35,451 bases of DNA from an uncultured Oscillospiraceae bacterium (GTDB lineage: Bacteria; Bacillota; Clostridia; Oscillospirales; Oscillospiraceae): assembly GCA_910579595.1 (NCBI GenBank), contig CAJTVM010000020.1, positions 1-35,451 of the forward strand. Direction: 5' to 3'. The first letter of the stretch is position 1; each line of letters begins with the position of its first letter. Shown piece after piece: positions 18,501-24,474 of the stretch. The notes under the pieces were generated by a model. It did not search any database and had not been told where the DNA came from. It saw nothing but the letters and a program-made list of their open reading frames with translations. Both the position numbers and the translations under genes were made by a program.

Positions 18501-18571
18501 CCCCGAAGAAGGGGCCGCAGAGCCGCAATCAGCACAATCAGGATGGATGATGTAATCAAAACTCCTTTCAT
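15506..18571 (-). CDS. BlaR1/MecR1-like M56 metalloprotease sensor with atypical ectodomain
   Basis: This 1021-residue membrane protease-sensor is paired with BlaI. N-terminal hydrophobic segments lie at about 4-20, 31-48 and 139-152. The zinc-protease domain has HELTHYRHRD (H210, E211, H214) and the downstream glutamate region CELACDE. A last membrane segment lies at about 312-330. In BlaR1 the following part is a penicillin-binding domain; here it is about 690 residues without visible SxxK/KTG landmarks. It opens with two tandem units of about 130 residues (347-475 and 480-609), both with TLQ-RLE--PE and ending LETEGVEPY. On signal, the protease probably inactivates the repressor. The start ATG overlaps the blaI stop (ATGA). 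Confidence 0.88.
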   Translation of the reverse strand: MKGVLITSSILIVLIAALRPLLRGKINPRVQYALWLAVALRLLIPVNLVDSAYSVLALVDRVGEQSRLVEDIGRTTIPVQSYDSARLQVLEEYQRQGIEESTLTPGDLMDIEQKTVERMQGPTLAELAEKSARPVRLGGAAMMAAWFLLVNLRLRRRLRDAEYVEVDCPLTVYVSDALPSPCLCSVVRPVICVTPAALESPERLRHVLAHELTHYRHRDHWWALLRCLLLCAYWFDPLVWWAAALSRQDCELACDEGAIRALGEGERLPYGRTLVDMIAAGRTPLLQTATTMTGGKRKARERIRLIARKPKTVVAVALALVLVMGCAVGCTFTGALEMSPSSSRPGLDTLQARLEAVPEDLQADVVVRPYEQAVEGDLLVHYWMNRDWTDLDGSGLGWLLGVRRLSQAELDEYRDNGGSEIFARSGETYFAIVYATDVRYYTVEDADPFHNAFNAIRDFAEKTVLETEGVEPYSPGLAKDTLQSRLEDIPEELRVEVALYQGDAPQPEHSVDLAFYLLANPTGPEDWESWLLTVRQLDQLGFEDWLYSVGAGHTNIFARDSEHYYAASWPTSVEYSDADAGRYAAASKAIWDYARQQVLETEGVEPYDPTELREREYLWEGKNYTDVAYWPYKAINGNTDIVWIYRMVQLAKDGEGGVWIPERWQCIDTAVSPIPRHIKPDTGGLTVTQYAQQLQAEADAGRADWATDPIEALRRYEEETSNRTIPLDSFTQDASYIESVLEKLEPSPGQKAVQAVVDRLMAGPTIELSLGPAGTSRVYAYITDPSEDYYINRLTDLASDFQWEEAPYSTASEADSLRISSPDGSASLFLSDGSYLMLVGQDGESTCYKGLYRYQDDPDYLAYDHLRWWFDQVELDKLRSTLLSVPDRGQSREEIARAWAEGYEGVLTHTAPGSQYACTSMEVIDVNADELNWLSEEELESWCRSRNFVFTAQDFGKTWFAFSYRTVFVPVDQSTANGFFVGNTWYYEEDDAPEGALTYSRTGVMFLTDEGWTCTGTGTGW

Positions 18572-18951
18572 TTTGCCTCCTCCTCCGCTCTGTCTAAAAT
18601 GGCATACAGTTCGTCAATATCCGCCTTGGAGAGGGAACTCCTATCCACCAGGGAGCTGACCAGCAGCCCCACGCTGCCGTGAAAGGCCCGCTCCAGCAGG
18701 GAGTCGGTCTCCACCGCCGCCGCGTCCTCCCGGGCCAGCGCCGCCCGAAACACCTTGGCGCGGCCAGATGTCTCATAATCGATGAGCCCTTTCTCCTCCA
18801 TCCGCCGCACCATGGTGGTGACGGTACTCTTGGCCCAATCAGCGCTGTCCTTCAGCGCCCGAACCAGTTCCATCAGGGTTTTCGGCCCCGTCCACAGGCA
18901 TTCCATTACCCGCCACTCGCTGGGAGAGAGCGGCCCGCGTTTATCATCCAT
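18568..18951 (-). CDS. BlaI/MecI-family transcriptional repressor
   Basis: This 127-residue winged-helix repressor has the usual family length. I chose the start MDDKRGPLSPSEWRVMECLW at 18951, with AAAGGA nine bases upstream; a longer reading frame continues upstream but lacks family-like sequence. The DNA-binding core includes the TLMELVRAL and STVTTMVRRMEEKGL segments, and the C-terminal helices dimerise. It probably represses its own promoter and is released by cleavage through the overlapping M56 protease gene. A promoter and dyad operator lie directly upstream. Confidence 0.92.
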   Translation of the reverse strand: MDDKRGPLSPSEWRVMECLWTGPKTLMELVRALKDSADWAKSTVTTMVRRMEEKGLIDYETSGRAKVFRAALAREDAAAVETDSLLERAFHGSVGLLVSSLVDRSSLSKADIDELYAILDRAEEEAK

Positions 18952-19001
18952 ATCCGCACATCCTTTCTGCTGGGCGGCACAGCCGCCCGATCCAAGTTGG
19001 T

Positions 19002-19046
19002 TTACTGTTGTAAGCCTACTATAGCAGATTGGACTACGTTTGTCAA
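19002..19046 (-). promoter_or_regulatory. blaI-blaR promoter with dyad operator
   Basis: On the minus strand, TTGACA (19041-19046), a 17-bp spacer and TATAGT (19018-19023) form a near-consensus promoter. Just downstream of the -10 is the dyad TTAC-N4-GTAA (19002-19013), of the TACA/TGTA type bound by BlaI/CopY repressors. A GGGCGGC/GCCGCCC hairpin at 18973-18989 lies in the leader. Confidence 0.75.
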
Positions 19047-19054
19047 CCATTTTT

Positions 19055-19100
19055 TGAAAAAAGCAGTCCGCCGGGAAGCCATGCCCCGGCGGACTGCTTT
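19055..19100 (-). terminator. Terminator of fapA-cheX-cheY
   Basis: AAGCAGTCCGCCGGG (19061-19075) pairs with CCCGGCGGACTGCTT (19085-19099). On the minus strand a T-run follows. It sits right behind cheY and just before the blaI promoter. Confidence 0.88.
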
Positions 19101-19105
19101 CGCGC

Positions 19106-19471
19106 TTAGCTGGACAGGGCCTCGTCCATGGCCGCCAGCAGCTTTTCCTGATCGAAGGGCTTGTCGATGAAGCCTTTGGCCCCAATGGTTTTGGCCTCGT
19201 CAAAGGTGTCCTCATAGGCCAGGGAAGATACCATGATGATTTTCGCCTCAGGGTACTCCTCCAAAATGGCCTGGGCAGTCTCCAGCCCGTCCATCCCCGG
19301 CATGATGATATCCATGGTCACCAGATCGGGCTTCACCTCATCGTACACCGCCAGAGCGTCCTCCCCGCTGCGGCAGTAGCACGCCACCTCGTAATCCGTC
19401 CCCTCCAGCATACTGCGGATCTGAACCTCCTGGATTCGGGAGTCGTCTACCACCATCACTCGCTTTGCCAT
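19106..19471 (-). CDS. cheY: CheY-like single-domain response regulator
   Basis: This 121-residue stand-alone receiver has no output domain. The start is the ATG at 19471 (MAKRVMVVDDS), with AAGGAAGGA nine bases upstream. It has the acidic pair VVDDS, the phospho-acceptor Asp in LVTMDIIMPGMDG, the Ser in MVSSLAYED and the Lys in FIDKPF. The sequence MDIIMPGMDGLE is typical of clostridial CheY. It lies directly after a CheX-type phosphatase gene, which would dephosphorylate it. No che kinase or flagellar gene is in the window. Confidence 0.92.
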   Translation of the reverse strand: MAKRVMVVDDSRIQEVQIRSMLEGTDYEVACYCRSGEDALAVYDEVKPDLVTMDIIMPGMDGLETAQAILEEYPEAKIIMVSSLAYEDTFDEAKTIGAKGFIDKPFDQEKLLAAMDEALSS

Positions 19472-19511
19472 AGCTATAAATCCTTCCTTCTGTTCAAAAA
19501 CTGAATTTGTA

Positions 19512-20003
19512 TCAGGCCGCGCCATTGTCCCCCTTCTGGGACACGGGGACATGGTGCACCAGCTCAACGGCCTCGTTTCGACCGCTGGTATAGCGGATCA
19601 CAAACTGTTCCTTATGATTCTCCGGGCTGTAGCGCCCCCAGTGGAAGGAGGGTACGCTGAACCGGACGGACACATGGGTCGCCTTGTACAGCGCGGCGGC
19701 GATGTGCCCGCACAACACGTTGAAATATTCTTTGGCCACATCCTCCAGATCTTCGGCGGTGATGTGCTCCGCGTTCAGCATTGACTGGGCCAGACGGACA
19801 AACAGGGCGGCATCCGCCCGCAGGGACAAGCTCGATTGGACCCCCCGGCGGAACCCAATGTGCACCGTGCAGATATGGTCGCTTGGCTCCGCCTCCCCCC
19901 GGGTCAGCAAAATGCCCGCCGAGGCGTCTGTCACCTCCCGGATGATCCGATCCAGGCCTTCCCTCAATTCTTCCTCCGGTATGGCTTTGTCCACGCGCTT
20001 CAC
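19512..20003 (-). CDS. cheX: CheX-like chemotaxis phosphatase domain protein
   Basis: This protein of about 163 residues belongs to the CheX/CheC-type CheY-P phosphatase fold. The key E-x2-N pattern is visible in EDLEDVAKEYFNVLCGHIAA. The start is uncertain: I chose GTG at 20003 with GGAG 5 bases upstream. Alternatives are GTG at 19994 and a TTG at 20027 that would overlap the fapA stop codon. It sits between fapA and cheY in one operon with almost no gaps. Together with CheY it makes a phospho-signalling pair. CheX identity rests on motif and context and not on close sequence identity. Confidence 0.8.
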   Translation of the reverse strand: MKRVDKAIPEEELREGLDRIIREVTDASAGILLTRGEAEPSDHICTVHIGFRRGVQSSLSLRADAALFVRLAQSMLNAEHITAEDLEDVAKEYFNVLCGHIAAALYKATHVSVRFSVPSFHWGRYSPENHKEQFVIRYTSGRNEAVELVHHVPVSQKGDNGAA

Positions 20004-20023
20004 TTCCTCTCCGAACGCATAGG

Positions 20024-21760
20024 TCAAATGATGGCGATCTCCCCCGCTACCAGGCTGGCATTGACGGGGCGGGTCTCCTGCTGGAAGCGGTAGGAGGCCG
20101 GACCGATGGTCACCGATGCGCCTGGATAGGCCACGCCGCAGGTGAGGCAGCGCAGGCCAGGATTGTCCTGCTCCTCCCACTGTTCCTCCAAATCCTTCCT
20201 GAACTGCTCCAGCTTATTTTTATTGATGGTGAGCTGCATCCGCAGCTTGCCCATCCGGGTAAACTTGGTAGGGCTGTCCGGCTGGTTTTCGATCTTTTCC
20301 AGCTTCTCCTCCAGATCCGTGATCTCCCGCACCAGCACCTCCTGGTCAAACTCCTGGCAGGGCAGGCCCCCCAGCACCACATCGGTCTGGCACTCAGAGC
20401 GGGAACCCAGCACACCGGCGCTCACCTCATGGGCAGCCCGGACGCTGCCGCCGATGATGGTGCCCCGCCCTGAGCGCACCTCCACCGTACCATCACAGTA
20501 GACGTCGCAGTTGATGACGCAGTCGGCGTGGAGATCCTCCATGGCGTAGACGCAGCAGTTTTCCAGATACTTGGCGTAAATGCTGTGGCTGGCCCGGAGC
20601 ACCGCGCGGTTGTCCCCCTGGGCCCCCTTCACCATGATGAGGTCACCTCCCGCCTCCACGGTAGCCGCCTCCACCACGCCGTCCACGGTGATATTCCCCA
20701 TAGCCCGGACGGTGAAGCCAGTGCATACATCCCCGTGAACATGGACGTCCCCCAAGAAATTGATATGCCCCGTGGAGTAGTCTACGTTGGCCTCGATCTC
20801 CAGCACGGGCTTCACCTGAAAAGCGCGGCCGCTGAACTCCACCCGACCGGTTTTGGTGGCGATCAAGGCGTCCCCAGCTTCATTGACGGCGGTATTGCGC
20901 CCCTTGGGCGGCGCAGCGGCCCTGCCGTCCCGGGCGGGCAAATCCTGCCCCAGCACCGTTTTGCCTCCCGCGCCAAGGGTAGGGGCGATGATACGGCAGA
21001 TGGCGTCCCCTTCGTTGACGTTCTGGATAAAACTGATAGAGGCGTAGTCCACCCGGTTGTATTCATCTACCGCCAGCTTGCGCTCCGGATTGCGCTGGAA
21101 CAGATCCACAATCTGGCCGTCCTTGCCGTGGACGGCGGCCTTGCCCCGGGCAGCTAAGTACAGACGGAAGTAGCGATCCGGCCGGCCAGGGATCGCGTCC
21201 AGCAGATCCTCGTCGATGCCGTGAACCACCTGCTTCTCCCGCAGGGCCTGGGCGAGCATTTCCCTGTCCAGCTCCTTTCCGCCCCCCGACGGCGGGTAGG
21301 CGAACACCCACGCCGTCAGTCTGTCGTTGGTCACAAAAGCCACCACGCCGGCGTCCAGCTCCGGAACCGGGGGCGGCCCGTCCCCCTTCTGAGGATTGCC
21401 GTTCCCCTTGGGGACCAGCTTGTTCAGCCGCTGGTTGGCGGAGGCGTTCACCGTCAGCAGCAGCCGCGCCAACTCCTGCTTGGCCTGGGCAGCAGCCAGC
21501 ACCTCCCCGTTCCCATCCGCCGTCTCAAAGCGGAAGGATGGGGCGGGCTGCTTCCCTACCTCCTCCCGCCACAGCTTCCATAGCTTGTTTATCGCGTGAT
21601 TCGGGGGCAGCTCCAGCCGGAAGGACTCCGGCTTAGGCGGGGCGGGCGGCGGATCCTGAACCGGCGCCTGGAGCCGGGGTTCGGATTTCTGGGATTGCTG
21701 GGCTTCCTTGTTTCGGTGATTGCCAAACAGCCAGGGCAGCAGTGAATTCTTTTTTGCCAT
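20024..21760 (-). CDS. FapA family protein (DUF342)
   Basis: This 578-residue FapA/DUF342 protein starts at ATG 21760 (MAKKNSLLPWLF), about ten bases after AGGGGG. A variable N-terminal region (1-200) with Pro/Gln-rich linkers is followed by the FapA core. The core has a right-handed beta-helix rich in G-D-V and GNITVDG-type turns, VHGDV and AGGDLIMVKG. A coiled coil (EITDLEEKLEKIE) and a short C-terminal domain end the protein. FapA proteins are implicated in polar or surface-associated organisation and in flagellar assembly in some bacteria, but the molecular activity is unclear. It is the first gene of the operon with cheX and cheY, so it may localise this signalling pair. Confidence 0.85.
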   Translation of the reverse strand: MAKKNSLLPWLFGNHRNKEAQQSQKSEPRLQAPVQDPPPAPPKPESFRLELPPNHAINKLWKLWREEVGKQPAPSFRFETADGNGEVLAAAQAKQELARLLLTVNASANQRLNKLVPKGNGNPQKGDGPPPVPELDAGVVAFVTNDRLTAWVFAYPPSGGGKELDREMLAQALREKQVVHGIDEDLLDAIPGRPDRYFRLYLAARGKAAVHGKDGQIVDLFQRNPERKLAVDEYNRVDYASISFIQNVNEGDAICRIIAPTLGAGGKTVLGQDLPARDGRAAAPPKGRNTAVNEAGDALIATKTGRVEFSGRAFQVKPVLEIEANVDYSTGHINFLGDVHVHGDVCTGFTVRAMGNITVDGVVEAATVEAGGDLIMVKGAQGDNRAVLRASHSIYAKYLENCCVYAMEDLHADCVINCDVYCDGTVEVRSGRGTIIGGSVRAAHEVSAGVLGSRSECQTDVVLGGLPCQEFDQEVLVREITDLEEKLEKIENQPDSPTKFTRMGKLRMQLTINKNKLEQFRKDLEEQWEEQDNPGLRCLTCGVAYPGASVTIGPASYRFQQETRPVNASLVAGEIAII

Positions 21761-21808
21761 ACCATGGGCGCCCCCTCTCAGTTTGAAATGTGATGTTTCT
21801 TTACCCCT

Positions 21809-21838
21809 ATTATATCGCATCCCTATCCCCCACCGCAA
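21809..21838 (-). promoter_or_regulatory. Promoter of fapA-cheX-cheY
   Basis: On the minus strand, TTGCGG (21833-21838), an 18-bp spacer and TATAAT (21809-21814) lie about 50 bp before the fapA start. Confidence 0.6.
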
Positions 21839-22002
21839 GGGGGGACAGCAATTTCCCCGCATAATTTTGCTGGATCGGCACACGTCCGGGGGCCCCTGTC
21901 CGCCCCGCATAAAATTATGTCAAACAAATCGGCACTTTTGTATGGAAAAGAACTTCGATTGCGGTTTTGCCATTTAATTCCATTTTCGAGGAACTCCTTG
22001 AA

Positions 22003-22049
22003 ACTTCCACATTCACAGATGTTGAAAACTATGTGGAAGTTGTGGATAA
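22003..22049 (+). promoter_or_regulatory. Inverted repeat next to a DnaA-box-like site
   Basis: ACTTCCACAT (22003-22012) and ATGTGGAAGT (22031-22040) form a perfect 10-bp inverted repeat with an 18-bp spacer. TGTGGATAA (22041-22049), identical to the consensus DnaA box read on the opposite strand, follows directly. It lies in the fapA-fhs divergent intergenic region. It could be an operator; a single DnaA box does not make an origin. Confidence 0.4.
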
Positions 22050-22176
22050 CTTTCTGTATCTGAATTTATATTCAGTATTATGGAAACCGATGCCCTACCG
22101 GAAACCCCTTGGAAATCCACCCCCAGCCCCGGGCAAAAAATCACCCGCAGCGGGAATTATACAGATAGTATAGCCC

Positions 22177-22205
22177 TTGACGGAACCGAAACGGCATGAT
22201 AAACT
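22177..22205 (+). promoter_or_regulatory. Promoter for the ZTP riboswitch leader
   Basis: TTGACG (22177-22182), a 17-bp spacer and TAAACT (22200-22205) stand just ahead of the riboswitch aptamer. Confidence 0.75.
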
Positions 22206-22209
22206 ATCT

Positions 22210-22288
22210 TCGCTGTATGACTGACGGAAGTGGAGCACCACATGGAGTACAGCGGCGCATCCGCGCCTGATTGCCGACCGTCTGGGCG
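22210..22288 (+). ncRNA. ZTP riboswitch (pfl motif) aptamer
   Basis: The stretch contains the expected ZTP/ZMP aptamer landmarks in order: GACTGACGG (22219-22227), a small GTGGAGCACCAC hairpin, and the 3' signature GCCGACCGTCTGGGC (22273-22287). GACGG can pair with CCGTC as the conserved pseudoknot-type helix, a covarying form of the common GGCG/CGCC. ZTP riboswitches sense the folate-stress alarmone and typically control fhs, purH and folate genes, and fhs is the next gene here. It has its own promoter upstream and a terminator directly after. Confidence 0.88.
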
Positions 22289-22320
22289 CACTGATCGAAC
22301 TCGGTGCGTCCATTTTATTT
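22284..22320 (+). terminator. Expression-platform terminator of the ZTP riboswitch
   Basis: GGGCGCAC (22284-22291) pairs with GTGCGTCC (22304-22311, one G-U), followed by ATTTTATTT. The 5' arm overlaps the conserved CTGGGC of the aptamer, so ligand binding should prevent this stem and let transcription continue. MITE copy 2 begins immediately after the T-tract. Confidence 0.82.
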
Positions 22321-22321
22321 A

Positions 22322-22483
22322 GAACCTGTATTCACAACCTCAATTCACCGTTTGGCTGGGTCTTTTCCCGCCATGCCGCGTTAAATTTTCTTGAAATAAA
22401 CACAATGATTCCTGCGAAAATTTGCCTTGCCTGACGGGAAAATCCCTCCCCCATCCGGCGGTTTCGGCTGTGAATACAGGTTC
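22322..22483 (+). mobile_element. MITE-like element, copy 2 (162 bp), between riboswitch and fhs
   Basis: It has the same 15-bp terminal inverted repeats (GAACCTGTATTCACA / TGTGAATACAGGTTC) and 162-bp length as the other copies, with TTA on both sides (22319-22321 and 22484-22486). The left TTA is the end of the riboswitch terminator T-tract. It is in the same orientation as copy 3 and opposite to copy 1. Confidence 0.87.
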
Positions 22484-22495
22484 TTAGACGTGCCC

Positions 22496-22641
22496 AATAT
22501 AGCCAAAGCACTTGAAAACCGGTATCCGGTTTTCAATGCGGGCAGACCCGCCAGCCCATGAAATGGGCTGTGCTTTGTCTATGAAGTCCAACGCAGGCTT
22601 CAAAAGAGTCTTCTGATTCTTTTGAAGCGCGGTGACTATAA
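22496..22641 (+). ncRNA. Structured multi-hairpin element, locus 2 (fhs leader)
   Basis: An outer stem, ATAGCCAAAGCAC (22499-22511) with GTGCTTTGTCTAT (22570-22582), encloses three tight hairpins: 22512-22536 (11 bp), 22538-22551 (5 bp) and 22553-22569 (7 bp). This gives a compact four-way junction. The word CTATGAAGTC follows (22579-22588), then a 10-bp hairpin (22598-22627) closed by CAACGC/GCGGTG, ending ACTATAA. The start (AATATAGC), CTATGAAGTC, ACGC and ACTATAA words also occur in locus 1 at 7653-7784. It ends at the fhs ribosome binding site, so it lies in the fhs 5' UTR. The class was not recognised. Confidence 0.55.
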
Positions 22642-22656
22642 AGGAGGAATTTCAGC

Positions 22657-24321
22657 ATGAAAACCGACATTGAGATCGCCCAAAGCGCAGCTATGCTCCC
22701 CATCAGCCAGGTAGCCTCCGGCGCCGGAATCGACGAGGCCCTGCTGGAGCACTACGGCAAAGTGAAGGCCAAAATTGACATCGGCCCCCTGCGGGCAAAT
22801 CCCAGGAAGGGCAAACTGATCCTGGTCACCGCCATCAACCCCACCCCCGCCGGGGAGGGCAAGACCACCACCAGCGTGGGGCTGGCGGACGCGCTGAAGA
22901 AGCTGGAGAAGAACGTGCTGCTGTGCCTGCGGGAGCCCTCCCTGGGCCCGGTGTTTGGCGTCAAGGGGGGCGCAGCGGGGGGCGGGTATGCCCAGGTGGT
23001 GCCTATGGAGGACATCAACCTCCACTTCACCGGGGATTTCCACGCTATCGGCGCGGCCAACAACCTGCTGGCGGCAATGCTGGACAACCACATCCAGCAG
23101 GGCAACACCCTGGGCATCGACGTGAAAAAGATCACCTGGCGGCGGTGTGTGGACATGAACGATCGGCAGCTGCGCCAGATCGTGGACGGCCTGGGGGGCC
23201 GGATGCAGGGTGTGCCCCGGGAGGACGGCTTTGACATTACCGTGGCCTCCGAAATCATGGCGGTGCTTTGTCTGGCCACTGATTTGAAGGATTTGAAGGA
23301 GCGGCTGGCCCGGATCATCGTGGGCTACACCTATGATGACAAACCCGTCACCGCCGCCGATTTAAAGGCCCAGGGGGCCATGGCGGCGCTGCTGAAGGAC
23401 GCCATCAAGCCCAACCTGGTACAGACCCTGGAGAACACCCCTGCCCTGGTCCACGGCGGGCCCTTCGCCAACATCGCCCACGGCTGCAACTCCGTGTCCG
23501 CCACCGATACCGCCCTCAAACTGGCGGACTACGTGGTCACCGAGGCGGGCTTTGGCGCGGATCTGGGCGCGGAAAAGTTTTTGGACATCAAGTGCCGGGC
23601 GGCGGGGCTGGACCCCAGCGCGGTGGTCATCGTAGCCACCGTCAAGGCGTTGAAATACAACGGCGGCGTGGCTAAGTCCGATCTGGGCGCGGAAAATCTG
23701 GAAGCCCTGGAGCGCGGACTGCCCAACCTGTTGAAGCACGTGGAAAACATCACCCAGGTGTACGGCCTGCCCTGCGTGGTAGCCATCAACCGCTTCGTCA
23801 ACGACACCGACGCCGAACTTAACCTGATCCGGGACAAGTGCAAGGCGCTAGGTGTGAACGTGGCCCTGTCCGAGGTATGGGGCAAGGGCGGCGAGGGCGG
23901 CATCGAGCTGGCCCAGGAGGTGCTGCGCCTGTGTGATCAGCCCCACGAGTTCCGCTTTGCCTATGAGCTGGACCGGCCCCTGCGGGACAAGATCGAGGCC
24001 ATTGTCAAGCGGGTGTACGGCGGCGCGGGCGTGAGCTACTCCGCCGCCGCGTCCAAGGAGCTGGACCGGCTGGAGGCCATGGGCTTCGGCTCCCTGCCCG
24101 TTTGCATGGCCAAGACCCAGTACTCCCTGTCCGACGACCAGACGAAGCTGGGCCGTCCGGAGGGCTTTACTGTTACCGTGTCCAAAGTGAAAGTGAGCGC
24201 GGGCGCGGGCTTCGTGGTGGTGCAGACCGGCGACATCATGACCATGCCCGGTTTGCCCAAAGTACCTGCCGCGGAAAAAATCGACGTGGACGAAAACGGC
24301 GTGATTTCCGGGCTGTTTTAA
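22657..24321 (+). CDS. fhs: Formate-tetrahydrofolate ligase
   Basis: This 554-residue enzyme has the normal family length. It makes 10-formyl-THF from formate, THF and ATP in the cytoplasm, feeding purine synthesis and, in acetogens, the methyl branch of the Wood-Ljungdahl pathway. The start is the ATG at 22657 with AGGAGG (22642-22647) nine bases upstream. The ATP-binding loop TPAGEGKT is at residues 63-70. The typical EPSLGPVFGVKGGAAGGG and the GCNSVSAT and AGFGADLGAEKF segments are intact. It is controlled by the ZTP riboswitch at 22210-22320, although a MITE and a structured element now separate the two by about 340 bp. A terminator-like repeat follows. Confidence 0.97.
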   Translation: MKTDIEIAQSAAMLPISQVASGAGIDEALLEHYGKVKAKIDIGPLRANPRKGKLILVTAINPTPAGEGKTTTSVGLADALKKLEKNVLLCLREPSLGPVFGVKGGAAGGGYAQVVPMEDINLHFTGDFHAIGAANNLLAAMLDNHIQQGNTLGIDVKKITWRRCVDMNDRQLRQIVDGLGGRMQGVPREDGFDITVASEIMAVLCLATDLKDLKERLARIIVGYTYDDKPVTAADLKAQGAMAALLKDAIKPNLVQTLENTPALVHGGPFANIAHGCNSVSATDTALKLADYVVTEAGFGADLGAEKFLDIKCRAAGLDPSAVVIVATVKALKYNGGVAKSDLGAENLEALERGLPNLLKHVENITQVYGLPCVVAINRFVNDTDAELNLIRDKCKALGVNVALSEVWGKGGEGGIELAQEVLRLCDQPHEFRFAYELDRPLRDKIEAIVKRVYGGAGVSYSAAASKELDRLEAMGFGSLPVCMAKTQYSLSDDQTKLGRPEGFTVTVSKVKVSAGAGFVVVQTGDIMTMPGLPKVPAAEKIDVDENGVISGLF

Positions 24322-24367
24322 GTTACTTTTTCTTGAGAGTAAAAATAACCGAAAAGAGCTTTAAGCC
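24322..24367 (+). terminator. Terminator-like hairpin repeat, copy 2 (after fhs)
   Basis: GTTACTTTTTCTTGAGAG with AGTAAAAATAAC forms an imperfect hairpin, followed by CGAAAAGAGCTTTAAGCC. It is a diverged copy of the repeat at 11740-11787 and starts right at the fhs stop codon. Confidence 0.6.
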
Positions 24368-24474
24368 TGTTTCTGCCACTGTATAGAATCGGTTTGTTCT
24401 GCGTTGGCAGCAAACAGCTCATGCAGCCCATAAAGTTAAAAGGTTATAAACGAACACTTTGTAGGAGAAATACC

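Noticed and set aside
22041..22049. Possible replication origin because of a perfect DnaA box
   Set aside because: Only one box is seen, with no AT-rich unwinding element and no dnaA/dnaN genes nearby.
21967..22173. 68-codon open frame in the fapA-fhs gap
   Set aside because: It starts only at TTG, has no ribosome binding site, runs across an inverted repeat and shows no family-like sequence.
22242..22322. 26-codon ORF with a possible ribosome binding site upstream of fhs
   Set aside because: It lies entirely within the ZTP riboswitch aptamer and terminator, whose conserved bases explain the sequence.
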